Made by a program: the position numbers and the translations under genes. This document shows, piece by piece, positions 43,230-51,511 of a stretch of 64,000 nucleotides of DNA. The stretch comes from Phycisphaerales bacterium (GTDB lineage Bacteria; Planctomycetota; Phycisphaerae; Phycisphaerales; UBA1924), in NCBI GenBank assembly GCA_020846975.1, contig JADLCX010000041.1:1-64000 (forward strand), given 5' to 3'. The first letter of the stretch is position 1, and each line of letters opens with the position of its first letter. The notes below the pieces were generated by a model. The model was not told the DNA's origin. It searched no databases and saw nothing but the letters and a program-made list of their open reading frames with translations.

Positions 43230-44765
43230 TCATTGCCGGAGGCCTTCGCGCGGGATGAGGACGTCACCCTCGCGGCGAACGATGAAGAAGTGCGTGGCTT
43301 CGGCGACCACCGGGTCGTGCGGGTCGGGCTTGGGGTCGCGGCGCTTGTCGTAGCAGACGTACGCGCCCTTCGGCGGCTCCCACCTGCGGCCGGTGTTGGG
43401 ATCCTCGATGAGGTTGGGCCAGACGCCGGTGCGGATGTAGAGCGGCGCGCTGTCGTACCGCCACATCGAGGCGTTCCAGAACTCGCCCTCGGGGTGGTTG
43501 CGGATGAATCGCTGGAGGGGGCGCGTGTCGGCGGCGCGGGCGTTGCCGAGCTCGAAGCGCGTGCCGGTGACCAGCACCAGCGCCAGCCCGAGCGCGGCGA
43601 CGGGAAGTCCAAGTCGCACGGCCCAACGCTGCGCAGCGCGCGGAAGGACGGTCGAGAGCCAGAGCGCGGCGATCCAGGCGAGGCCGGGGTAGACGGGGAT
43701 CAGGTACCAGGGCTTCTTGTCGCCGAAGGCGCAGAGCGCGAGGAGCAGGCCGCCGGTGTAGATCTGGGCGAGGAGCCCGCCGCGGATCGCTGTGCGGCGG
43801 CCGAGTCGCCGGCCGCGGAGCCACCACACGAGCGCGAGGAGGACGCACGCGAGGATGGGCCAGTACCACAGCGCGTAGGTATCGAACCACTGAACGCCGG
43901 CTGCATCGCCGGTGTTGAGGATGTGGCGGAAGTACCACCACCAGGGCTCGGCAGCGAACTGCGCGCCGGTGGCGCGATCGAGGGACTCGTGGAGGAAGTA
44001 GCGGTCGATGAAGGGCCGGCCGTGGATCGCGTACATGCTGACGTGCCAGGGCGCGGCGATGGCGATGGCGAGCGCGGCCGCGGCGGGGATCCACTTGACA
44101 AGGTGGCGCGCGATGAAGTAGAGCCAGATACCCGCGAGGACGAGCGCGATGAGGCCGAACATCGGCTTGACCAGGAGGGCGAGACCGATGGGGAGGCCGG
44201 AGAGGATGATCCAAGCGCGTGCGGCACGGGGAACCCCGTCACCACGCGCGGATGCGCCGCGGGTTCTGGCACCCGAACCCACACCCTGGACGATCATGCG
44301 GATCCCGGCGAGCATGAGGGCGGTGTGCATGAAGTCAAGGCGGAAGCGGGAGATGCGCCAGATGTACTCGGCGGTGAGGGCGAGGAGGATCCCGGCGAGG
44401 AGGCCGACGCGCGGTCCGTGGAGTCGGCGGGCGATGGATGTGGTGAGGACCACGCAGGCCAGCGCGGCGAGGAGGTTGGGGAGTCGCAGCACCCAATCGG
44501 CCTCGCCTATGCACTTGACAAAGAGCGCGTGGGTCCAGAACGCGAGCGGGGGCTTGTTGAAGTACGTCGCGTTGGCCTGCATGGGCGTCCACCACTCGCC
44601 GGTGCGGGCCATGCGGAGACTGACGGCGGCGTAGAGCCCGGCGTCGTAGAGCCAGGCGCGGAAGAGGATTCCCGGGAAGTAGAACGCGAGTGCGAGGACG
44701 AGAGGGACGGCGTAGGTGAGGAGCGTGAGTCGCCTACGCGGAGATGGGGAAAGGGCAGAGAGCAA
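43230..44765 (-). CDS. GT39/ArnT-type membrane glycosyltransferase
   Basis: 511 residues with about twelve membrane helices. The GT-C signature near the N-terminus, FRAWLYDAGLYAAVSLRMA, has the acidic residue after the first helix; ANATYFNKPPLAFW is the strongly conserved next loop (NKPPL). DKKPWYLIPVYPGLAWIAALW sits in the last third. It uses polyprenyl-phosphate sugars in known members and acts at the periplasmic face. A 41-bp palindromic repeat adds residues in a loop near 165-190. The start appears to be TTG at 44765; there is no good ATG nearby. It ends 6 bp from the rpoN stop, convergent. Confidence 0.85.
   Translation of the reverse strand: MLSALSPSPRRRLTLLTYAVPLVLALAFYFPGILFRAWLYDAGLYAAVSLRMARTGEWWTPMQANATYFNKPPLAFWTHALFVKCIGEADWVLRLPNLLAALACVVLTTSIARRLHGPRVGLLAGILLALTAEYIWRISRFRLDFMHTALMLAGIRMIVQGVGSGARTRGASARGDGVPRAARAWIILSGLPIGLALLVKPMFGLIALVLAGIWLYFIARHLVKWIPAAAALAIAIAAPWHVSMYAIHGRPFIDRYFLHESLDRATGAQFAAEPWWWYFRHILNTGDAAGVQWFDTYALWYWPILACVLLALVWWLRGRRLGRRTAIRGGLLAQIYTGGLLLALCAFGDKKPWYLIPVYPGLAWIAALWLSTVLPRAAQRWAVRLGLPVAALGLALVLVTGTRFELGNARAADTRPLQRFIRNHPEGEFWNASMWRYDSAPLYIRTGVWPNLIEDPNTGRRWEPPKGAYVCYDKRRDPKPDPHDPVVAEATHFFIVRREGDVLIPREGLRQ
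44235..44275. repeat. Dispersed palindromic repeat, copy A, inside the GT39 gene
   Basis: A 41-bp sequence similar to 47851-47891 at about 34 of 41 positions. It can fold with arms CACG/CACC..., GCGCG and their complements. Translated as part of GARTRGASARGDGV in a loop. Confidence 0.7.
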
Positions 44766-44816
44766 TTGAAGAAATACAAAGGCGCCCGCCCCGGAGAGAC
44801 GGGGTACCCAAAGCCT

Positions 44817-46691
44817 TCAGGCCGTGCCGGCGAGCTTGCGGACGGTCATGTCGAAGTTGTGGACGAGCTTGGCGCGGAGGCCGTAGACGACGGCGATCAT
44901 GATTCCGGCGGCGATGAGGGCGCCGATGAACAGCCCGACGCGTGCGGCACCGAGGCCGCCGGACTGCTTGATGGTCTCTTCGAGACCGGGATCGGGCATG
45001 ATGCAGGCGAACAGGAGCGCGCCCGGGCTGAGGGGCGTGAGGACGGGGCCGATCATGTTGAAGGTGGTGCCGGCGGTGTAGGCGCAGAAACCGAGGACCG
45101 CGGCCATCGCGCCGACGATCAGGACCGTCCAGACGACGCTGCCGATGGAGCCCTTGCTCTTGATGGACCATTCCAGACCGATCATGCAGCACAGGGCGAT
45201 GAAGGGCACGGAGACGATGGCGGTGAGGATGGCGGTTTCGGGGAGGAGCGCGGGGATGCTCACGGTGCCGCCGGCGACGGTGGCGAGGGCCATGTTGGTC
45301 GATACGCCGCCGGCGCGCTGGACCATGCCCGCCTCAACCAGCAGGGTGTAGATGCCCGCGATGAGGAGCGTGCCGACAGGGACGGCCAGGAGCGGGATGA
45401 GGTAGGCGACCATGCCGCGGACCTTGCCGCGGAGATAGGCGGAGGGGGTGAGTGGCGTGGTGAGGAGGAGGTCGAGTGTTCCATCCTCGCGTTCGCGCGC
45501 CACGGCGGTCGCGGACATGTTGACCGCGATGAGGGTGATGACGGCGAGCTCGCCGAGCGTGGTGGCGAGGAGGATCTGTCGGAAGACGGGCGTGGCCATG
45601 GCACCCCCCGCGTACCAGAGAACCAGACCGAGACCCCAGATGCCGCCGAAGGCGATGAAGGACCATCGCGCGACCATCTTGCCGAGCGTCGCGTTTCTCG
45701 CGGCGGCCTCTCGCCAGGCGATGGGGTTGCTCCAGACGGAGCGGGCGGGTCGCGAGTCGGCTCCGCTGGCGCCGAGCCCGAACATTTTTCGGTACCAGGG
45801 CACTCCCCCACCCCCCCCACCGGAGCGGCCGCCGAGCCCGCCCGCACCGGCGATACCGCCCGCGCGGACGGTGAGCGTGGAAGCGGCGATGAGCAGGACG
45901 CTGATGGCGCACGCACCGACGCACCAGGTGGTGACGGGTCGGACCAGCAGCCAGGCGTGGATGCCGGTGAACTCACCGGCGGGATAGGACTTGTAGCCCG
46001 AGGGGTTGAGGAGGGCGTACATCGCCAGGAATGGGTTGAGCGCGGCCATCTCGGAAACCATGCCGGGGGCCGCGTAGATCCAGTCGATGGCCCAGGTGAT
46101 GGCGATGTACGAGACGACGGAGATGTAGAAGGTGAAGACGGCACGCTTGCCGACGAGGCGGCTGACGGACAGGGCGATGGCCATGGCGCCCACGACGAGG
46201 GCGGCGGCGGCGGAGACGAGGTAGCTGGCGAAGATCGAGGAACTGGGAACGCCGCCGAAGTACTGGGTGAGGGCGAAGAGGGGGAGGCTGCTGAAGAGCA
46301 GGGCGAGGATGAAGAAGAGTCGTCCGAGCAGATTTCCGAGGACGATCTCGCCGGCTCCGAGGGGGGTGGTGAGGAGGATGTCCCAGGTGCGGGGGTTGGC
46401 TTCCTGGGCGATCGCGCCGGCCATGAACACCGGGGCGAGGAGGCAGATGAGGGCGACCTGGATATAGGCGACGACCTCGAAGGCCTTGCTGGCGGAGGCG
46501 GCGAGCTCGCGGACGCTGAACGTGGAGCCGGAGCGGATGATGAGGAGGTAGAGAAGGGCGAGGACGAGGACGCCGAGGTAGACAGAACGGATGAGGAGGT
46601 GTCGCCGCCGGCGCGATCCGCCCTGGACGAGACGGACGGCGATGGGGTTGATGGGTCCGAGACGGAGGAGCCAGCGGAGGACGACGGGCAT
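44817..46691 (-). CDS. Double-length ABC-2 type transporter permease
   Basis: 624 residues, about twelve helices, twice the usual ABC-2 permease length: two similar halves each with a TWDILLTTPL or EREDGTLDLLLTTPL segment, the ABC-2 hallmark near a conserved helix. A Gly-rich block (GGRSGGGGGG, from a C8 run at 45811-45818) lies between the halves. No ATPase gene lies in the window. ATG 46691. It precedes the GT39 gene on the same strand and follows the small 47104 gene; all three may form an operon. Exported substrate unknown. Confidence 0.85.
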   Translation of the reverse strand: MPVVLRWLLRLGPINPIAVRLVQGGSRRRRHLLIRSVYLGVLVLALLYLLIIRSGSTFSVRELAASASKAFEVVAYIQVALICLLAPVFMAGAIAQEANPRTWDILLTTPLGAGEIVLGNLLGRLFFILALLFSSLPLFALTQYFGGVPSSSIFASYLVSAAAALVVGAMAIALSVSRLVGKRAVFTFYISVVSYIAITWAIDWIYAAPGMVSEMAALNPFLAMYALLNPSGYKSYPAGEFTGIHAWLLVRPVTTWCVGACAISVLLIAASTLTVRAGGIAGAGGLGGRSGGGGGGVPWYRKMFGLGASGADSRPARSVWSNPIAWREAAARNATLGKMVARWSFIAFGGIWGLGLVLWYAGGAMATPVFRQILLATTLGELAVITLIAVNMSATAVAREREDGTLDLLLTTPLTPSAYLRGKVRGMVAYLIPLLAVPVGTLLIAGIYTLLVEAGMVQRAGGVSTNMALATVAGGTVSIPALLPETAILTAIVSVPFIALCCMIGLEWSIKSKGSIGSVVWTVLIVGAMAAVLGFCAYTAGTTFNMIGPVLTPLSPGALLFACIMPDPGLEETIKQSGGLGAARVGLFIGALIAAGIMIAVVYGLRAKLVHNFDMTVRKLAGTA

Positions 46692-46700
46692 GATCGCAGT

Positions 46701-47104
46701 TTATCGGGGGCGGCGGAGACGGGTTGCGGGGGAAGGTGACGGGGTGTCGGGGTGAGGGGGAGTCGTGGTGTTGTGGACCGGACAATCCAGACGGCAGCGC
46801 GGCGTGCGGTTTCGGTGTCTTCGCCGGACGGCATGATTTCGGCGAGGCGATGGAGGGCGGCGATGCGGAGTTGGGCGGAGATCGAACCGACGCAGAGGAG
46901 GAAGAGCTCGCGGACACTGGCGAGCGAGCCTTGCGCGAGGTCGGAGTTCAGGAGCTCAACGAGTTGGGGGAACTTGAGCGTGTGCGCGTAGGCGATCTCG
47001 CCGAGGGACATGGACGAGTGCAGGAAGTTGCTCAGAGCCCTGGACACGGCATCCGGTGCGGTGGCCGAAGTGGCATCGGGCCTGAGGTGGGAGAGGGGCT
47101 CCAT
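46701..47104 (-). CDS. Small helical protein, possible frameshift at its end, unknown function
   Basis: Starts at ATG 47104, seven bases after a -10 box (leaderless). The first 95 residues look genuine and are mainly helical (LSNFLHSSMSLGEIAYAHTL, FPQLVELLNSDLAQG, LRIAALHRLAEIM). In the start-codon frame there is no stop before 45260; the frame runs on as an apparent shadow inside the permease gene. In another frame a stop occurs at 46703-46701, ten bases before the permease ATG. The simplest view is that a frameshift in the C-rich stretch (46725-46775) obscures a stop. Role unknown. Confidence 0.5.
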
Positions 47105-47111
47105 ACCCGAA

Positions 47112-47139
47112 AGAATACCATAAATCAGAGTTTTGTCAA
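47112..47139 (-). promoter_or_regulatory. Promoter for the small 47104 gene, leaderless
   Basis: TTGACA (47139-47134), 16-bp spacer, TATTCT (47117-47112), then 7 bases to the ATG. Transcription should start at or just upstream of the start codon, with no ribosome site, so translation is presumably leaderless. The -35 overlaps that of a plus-strand promoter. Confidence 0.65.
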
Positions 47140-47160
47140 CGCAAAAGTTTGGATTATGAT
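47133..47160 (+). promoter_or_regulatory. Putative plus-strand promoter facing away from the small gene
   Basis: TTGTCA (47133-47138), 16-bp spacer, TATGAT (47155-47160). AGGAG at 47169-47173 lies four bases before an ATG (47177) that is followed two codons later by TAG; a second ATG at 47190 is closed by TGA after three codons. No longer ORF fits. The product would run antisense to the GNAT gene. Possible regulatory RNA, a decayed gene, or a minimal leader ORF. Confidence 0.5.
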
Positions 47161-47282
47161 AAGTATTTAGGAGACAATGGGTTAGGGAAATGGAAAGCTG
47201 AGGGTGGCGCGGGCGATGCCAGCGTTTTGCGTTGGCTATCGCTCGAAGGCCATCGGCAGGGAAGCCGAAGCCACGGAGGGCG

Positions 47283-47777
47283 TCAGAGGTTGAGGCCCAT
47301 CTCGATGGATTGGGTTTTCAGGCCGCAGGTCGTGAAGAGGGCTCGTGCGGAGTCGTTGAGCGCGGCGGTTTCGAGGCGGAGTTGGGAGAGGCCGCGGGAA
47401 CGGGCCCAGGCGATGGCTTCGAGGGCGAGGGCGCGGCCCAGGCCGCTGCGGCGGTGGGCGGGCTGGACCCAGAGGTCGTGGACGAAGGCGAACTCGCGGG
47501 TGTGGTAGATGGGGATGTTGGGCTCGGTGGTGGCGACGAGGAAGGCGACGGGGCGCGGGGGCGCGGCCGCGGTGTGGGGCGCATCAGCGACGAGGAGGAG
47601 GCTGCGCGGGTCGGCGATGCGTTGGGGAAGCCAGCTCTCGTAGCGGTCGAGGACATCGGGCAGGTAGTCGAATCGGGCGGGGTCGAGGCGGGTGTGGAAG
47701 GCGCAGATGTCGGTGACCATGGGGAGGATCGCGGGGAGATCGGCCGGGGTGGCGCGGCGGGGGACCGTCGAGATCAT
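47283..47777 (-). CDS. GNAT-family N-acetyltransferase
   Basis: A 164-residue acetyltransferase: ATPADLPAILPMVTDICAFH at the start, LWVQPAHRRSGLGRALALEA with the acetyl-CoA loop RRSGLG, then LRLETAALNDSARALFTTCG as motif B. Different subfamily from the GNAT gene at 3827 (no shared active-site details). Acceptor unknown. ATG 47777; upstream open frame not credible. Next gene upstream on this strand is kynA, 132 bp away with a palindromic repeat between them. Confidence 0.85.
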   Translation of the reverse strand: MISTVPRRATPADLPAILPMVTDICAFHTRLDPARFDYLPDVLDRYESWLPQRIADPRSLLLVADAPHTAAAPPRPVAFLVATTEPNIPIYHTREFAFVHDLWVQPAHRRSGLGRALALEAIAWARSRGLSQLRLETAALNDSARALFTTCGLKTQSIEMGLNL

Positions 47778-47850
47778 CGGGCGGATCGTACAGGGTGCAG
47801 GGTTGGCGCGCCGGGAGCGGGCGGAAGGCGGGATGGCGTCGCTGGGCGTA

Positions 47851-47891
47851 CCCGTCACCCCGCGCGTGTGCGCCGCGGGTGGTGTCACCCG
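47851..47891. repeat. Dispersed palindromic repeat, copy B, intergenic
   Basis: Similar to 44235-44275: same outer blocks CCCGTCACC, TGCGCCGCGGGT and CACCCGA. It forms a partial hairpin (CACCCCGCGCG / CGCCGCGGGTG). It lies between the GNAT gene and kynA. Confidence 0.7.
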
Positions 47892-47908
47892 AGCTTGTGA
47901 CGCCGGGT

Positions 47909-48841
47909 TCAGTGCGCGACGGGGCATCCCGTGGTGGGGGCTCCGCCGAATCGCGCCCGCACCGCCCACAGGTCGGGCCAGAAGGGCTGCATGAGGGTGG
48001 AGGCGAGGTACTGCGCGCCGGTGGAGCCGCCGGTGCCCTGGACGGCGGGGCCGACGATGCCGCCGATCATGCGCTCGACCATCTTGACGTGGCCGAAACG
48101 CCAGATCTGGAAGCACTTGTCGAACTCGAGGAGATGCTCGGCGACGCGGAACTGCGCGTAGTATCGCTCGCCCCCCCCACCCTTGCGCGACTCGTCCTGC
48201 TTGCGGTAGACGACCTCGAGCGAGTTGACCAGCGATTCATTGAGCGCGTGCGGCCGGGTGGTGTCACGGGAAAGGAAGTCACGCGGGATGTTGAAGACGT
48301 TGTGGTCCTCTCGCGCGAGGTGGCGGATGAAGTGGTCGTAGGGTGTTGGCCTGTCGAGGAACTTGGCCATCTCGACACGGGCCGCATCGTCGCTGCCGAC
48401 GAGTTGCAGCATCTTCGGGTCTTTCTTGCCGCAGGTGAACTCGAGCTTGCGGAACTGGACCGACTGGAAGCCCGAAGCCGGCCTGAGGGCATCGCGGAAC
48501 TTGGCGAACTCGGTGGAGAACATGGTCTCCATGAGCGGGAGTTGCTCGATTACGAGGTGCATGATCTTGTGGATGCGCTCGAAGAGTTGGGCGGCGCGGA
48601 GGGCCTGGTCGTGGGCGAGGTGCTCGGCGACGCCGTCGAGTTCGTGCAGCATCTGCTTGAACCAGAGCTCGTAGACCTGGTGCATGATGATGAAGAGGAG
48701 TTCATCGCGGTGGCCGAGGCCGGTGCGCGGATCGGCGTAGACGGGCTGCTGGAGGTCGAGCAGCTCGGGCACCTTGAGGTAGGAGCCGTAGGTGCGGTGG
48801 GTGGAGTGGTAGATCGGGTTGGGTGGGACGGGGGTGGACAT
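47909..48841 (-). CDS. kynA: Tryptophan 2,3-dioxygenase
   Basis: Heme enzyme that opens the indole ring of tryptophan to N-formylkynurenine, first step of the kynurenine route. The 310-residue protein has TYGSYLKVPELLDLQ, the ELLFIIMHQVYELWFKQMLH helix (heme-pocket His and Arg region nearby), and RFGHVKMVERMIGG carrying the axial His, all strongly conserved in the family. A poly-glycine insert (KGGGGERYY, from a C8 run at 48171-48178) interrupts a helix. ATG 48841. Divergent from the SDR and ALDH genes. Confidence 0.95.
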   Translation of the reverse strand: MSTPVPPNPIYHSTHRTYGSYLKVPELLDLQQPVYADPRTGLGHRDELLFIIMHQVYELWFKQMLHELDGVAEHLAHDQALRAAQLFERIHKIMHLVIEQLPLMETMFSTEFAKFRDALRPASGFQSVQFRKLEFTCGKKDPKMLQLVGSDDAARVEMAKFLDRPTPYDHFIRHLAREDHNVFNIPRDFLSRDTTRPHALNESLVNSLEVVYRKQDESRKGGGGERYYAQFRVAEHLLEFDKCFQIWRFGHVKMVERMIGGIVGPAVQGTGGSTGAQYLASTLMQPFWPDLWAVRARFGGAPTTGCPVAH

Positions 48842-48851
48842 GAGCAACAGT

Positions 48852-49014
48852 ACCGCGACCGTGAGGGAGCGGCCCTGGGCGCGGGGTCTGCGGGAGTGGG
48901 CGTGAGCGAGCGAGGGCACGGGCACGCTCGGTCGGGGCCACGCGGCGGCTCGCGCTCCCTGACGGTTGCCCTTTCCGTGCTGAGCACCCGTGTCCGCTCC
49001 CGCACGGTCGCGGT
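48852..49014. repeat. Cluster of three short related repeats between kynA and SDR genes
   Basis: Three copies of the unit CGCTCCCksACGGTcGCgGT: 48871-48852 (inverted), 48953-48970, 48995-49014, the last two direct. Copy 1 and copy 2 together form a large inverted repeat. Such clusters resemble REP-type elements. They sit in the shared upstream region of the two divergent genes. Confidence 0.75.
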
Positions 49015-49047
49015 TCGGATGCGGCTTCGGGTGGATACGCTGTGGTC

Positions 49048-49845
49048 ATGGACCTGTCGCTTTCACACCGTCGTGCCCTGGTCTGCGGGGCTTCGCAGGG
49101 AATCGGGCTGGCCGCGGCGGAGGAGCTTGCGCTGCTCGGCTGCTCGGTCACGCTGGTAGCGAGAAACAAGGAAAAACTGGCCGCGGCGGTGGCCGAGTTG
49201 CCCGCGGCGAAGGGCCAGAGCCACCGCTGGTTCGCGGCGGACTTTGCGGACCCATCGGCGGTGCGCGAGGCGGTGCGCACGGAACTGAGCCATCAGTCGG
49301 CGGCGGGCGCGTACACGATCCTGATCAACAACACGGGCGGTCCGGCGGGCGGGCCGATCGCCGAGGCGAAGCCGGAGGAGTTCACGGCGGCGTTCAACGC
49401 GCACGTGCTGTGCAATCAACTGATCGTGCAGGCGCTGCTGCCGGGGATGAAGGAGGCGAAGTTCGGCCGGATCGTGAACATCATCTCGACGAGCGTGAAA
49501 GCGCCGATTCCGGGGCTGGGCGTGAGCAACACGATCCGCGGCGCGGTGGCGAGCTGGGCCAAGACGCTCGCCGGAGAGTTGGGACCGTTCGGGATCACGG
49601 TGAACAACGTTCTACCGGGGTTCACGGAGACGGAGCGGCTGGGGTCGCTGATCTCGGGGCGCGCGGCCAAGGCGGGCAAGACGGAGGCGGACATCAAGAA
49701 AGAGATGGTCGCGACGATCCCGGCGGGGCGTTTCGCGCGGGCCGAAGAAGTGGGCGGGGCGATCGCGTGGCTGTGCTCGCCCGCGGCGGGGTACGTGAAC
49801 GGGATCAACCTGCCGGTGGATGGAGGGAGGTTGCAGGGGTTGTGA
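49048..49845 (+). CDS. Short-chain dehydrogenase/reductase lacking the usual Tyr-Lys pair
   Basis: 265 residues from ATG 49048 (GTG 49042 possible). A Rossmann fold is seen with VCGASQGIGLAAAEEL (dinucleotide loop), LINNTGGPAGG and INLPVDGG at the end. In the active-site helix the classic YxxxK is replaced: after the catalytic Ser (IISTSVKAP) the sequence reads GVSNTIRGAVASWAKTLA, so neither Tyr nor Lys is in the expected place. Related SDRs with SNTIR are known and often sit in aromatic or kynurenine degradation clusters. Likely a role in the same route as kynA, still to be shown. Confidence 0.88.
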   Translation: MDLSLSHRRALVCGASQGIGLAAAEELALLGCSVTLVARNKEKLAAAVAELPAAKGQSHRWFAADFADPSAVREAVRTELSHQSAAGAYTILINNTGGPAGGPIAEAKPEEFTAAFNAHVLCNQLIVQALLPGMKEAKFGRIVNIISTSVKAPIPGLGVSNTIRGAVASWAKTLAGELGPFGITVNNVLPGFTETERLGSLISGRAAKAGKTEADIKKEMVATIPAGRFARAEEVGGAIAWLCSPAAGYVNGINLPVDGGRLQGL

Positions 49846-49968
49846 GCGGTGTTTACGCGAAGCGGGTCGCGGCCCGTCCGCTATCGCTCAGAACTGACCC
49901 GATTTGTGGGCGATCACCAGGGAGCCTATCGCTCATGTTCGATCGAGCCTCAGTAATACACTGGCTCC

Positions 49969-51456
49969 ATGCACACGCCCCCCCTCGCAAACTTCATCGG
50001 CGGCCGGTTTGTGCCCGCCAAGTCGGGACAGACGCTCGAAGTCTTTGAGCCCGCGACAGGCAAGGCGGTCACGACCGCGCCGGATTCGGATGCGGGGGAT
50101 GTGCACGAGGCTGTGCAGGCCGCGGAGGAGGCTTTCCCCGCGTGGAGCGCGATGGCGGCGGTGGAGCGCAGCAAGCGGCTGGTGAATCTGGCGGACCTGA
50201 TCGAGGCGAACCTCGACAGGCTCTCGCGGATGGAGTCGATGGACACGGGCAAGCCGGTCGCGCTGGCCCGCTCGGTGGATATCCCGCGCTCGGCCGCCAA
50301 CTTCCGGTTCTTCGCGACGGCGGCGCTGCACACTTCGAGCGAGTGCCACGACTTTGATGGGGGCGGGGTTCCGGGCGGGCTGCGGGCGCTGAACTACACG
50401 CTCCGCAGACCCCGCGGCGTGGCCGGGCTGATCTCGCCGTGGAACCTGCCGCTGTACCTCTTGACATGGAAGATCGCGCCGGCGCTCGCGACGGGGAACA
50501 CGTGCGTGGCCAAGCCGAGCGAGGTGACACCGATGACGGCGCACGCGCTGTGCGAGCTGGCGGTGGAGGCGGGGATTTCTTCGGGCGTGTTGAATGTCGT
50601 ACACGGGCGCGGCGTGGATGCGGGCGGTTCGCTGGTGAAGCACGCGCGCGTGCCGACGATCTCGTTCACGGGCTCGACGGCGGTTGGGCAATGGATCGCG
50701 CGGGAAGCGGGCGGGATGTTCAAGCGCGTGAGCCTGGAACTGGGCGGGAAGAACCCGTTCATCGTGTTCGAGGATGCGCCGATGGAGGGGCCGGAGAGCG
50801 CGGTGGCGTTGGCCGTGCGCGCGGCGTTCACGAACCAGGGACAGATCTGCCTGTGCGGGTCGCGGGTCCTCGTGCACAAGTCCCTGCATGATCGGTTTGT
50901 CGCGGGGCTTGTGGAGGGCGCACGCGCGCAGATCGCGGGCGACCCGGCCGACGAGCGCACGCGGCAGGGTGCGGTGGTCAGCGCTCAACATCTCGAGAAG
51001 GTCCGCGGCATGGTCGAAGCGGCTCGGGAACTCGGCGGACGAGTTCACTGCGGCGGAAAGAGCCCCGCGCCCGGCGGGTTGCCGGAACGGTGCAGGGGCG
51101 GGTGGTTCTACGAGCCGACGGTGGTCACGGGCCTGCCGCAGGATTGCCGCGTGGTGCAGGAGGAGATCTTCGGGCCGGTGGTGACGGTGCAGGCGTTCGA
51201 GAGCGAGGAGGAGGCGGTCCGGCTCGCAAACGGGACCAAGTACGGGCTGGCGAGCGTGGTGGTGACGCGCGATGTATCCCGCGCGCATCGCGTGGCGGGC
51301 GCGCTCAACGCGGGGGTCGTGTGGGTGAACTGCTGGATGGTGCGGGATCTGCGGACGCCGTTCGGGGGGATGGGCGCGAGCGGGGTTGGGCGCGAGGGTG
51401 GGGTGGAGGCTCTGCGGTTCTTTACGGAGGGGAGGAATGTGTGTGTGCGACTTTAG
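49969..51456 (+). CDS. Aldehyde dehydrogenase, aminomuconate/hydroxymuconate-semialdehyde type
   Basis: A 495-residue NAD+-dependent dehydrogenase. PWNLPLYLLTWKIAPALATG and FTGSTAVGQWI (NAD loop), Glu in LELGGKNPFIVFEDAP, and the reactive Cys in NQGQICLCGSRVLVH (the LCGSR ending is shared by the ALDH8 / 2-aminomuconic-6-semialdehyde and 2-hydroxymuconic semialdehyde group). YGLASVVVTRDVSRAHRV and KTPFGG-type ending (LRTPFGGMGASG) complete the fold. It lies upstream of the RidA-fusion gene and next to kynA, supporting the 2-aminomuconate semialdehyde assignment. Position in the pathway is inferred. Confidence 0.9.
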   Translation: MHTPPLANFIGGRFVPAKSGQTLEVFEPATGKAVTTAPDSDAGDVHEAVQAAEEAFPAWSAMAAVERSKRLVNLADLIEANLDRLSRMESMDTGKPVALARSVDIPRSAANFRFFATAALHTSSECHDFDGGGVPGGLRALNYTLRRPRGVAGLISPWNLPLYLLTWKIAPALATGNTCVAKPSEVTPMTAHALCELAVEAGISSGVLNVVHGRGVDAGGSLVKHARVPTISFTGSTAVGQWIAREAGGMFKRVSLELGGKNPFIVFEDAPMEGPESAVALAVRAAFTNQGQICLCGSRVLVHKSLHDRFVAGLVEGARAQIAGDPADERTRQGAVVSAQHLEKVRGMVEAARELGGRVHCGGKSPAPGGLPERCRGGWFYEPTVVTGLPQDCRVVQEEIFGPVVTVQAFESEEEAVRLANGTKYGLASVVVTRDVSRAHRVAGALNAGVVWVNCWMVRDLRTPFGGMGASGVGREGGVEALRFFTEGRNVCVRL

Positions 51457-51511
51457 AACACGGAACGCATGAAGCGTGCGGTCGATCACGAGCAATCAAC
51501 GGAGTGGTGAG

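Noticed and set aside
43233..46739. 1168-codon plus-strand ORF over the GT39 and ABC permease genes
   Set aside because: Glu/Gly/Asp-rich shadow of two polytopic membrane genes on the minus strand.
47149..47508. Plus-strand ORF starting at the 47.1 kb AT island (LDYDKYLGDN...)
   Set aside because: Begins with TTG inside the promoter spacer, so it would lie upstream of the transcription start; the rest is a shadow of the GNAT gene.
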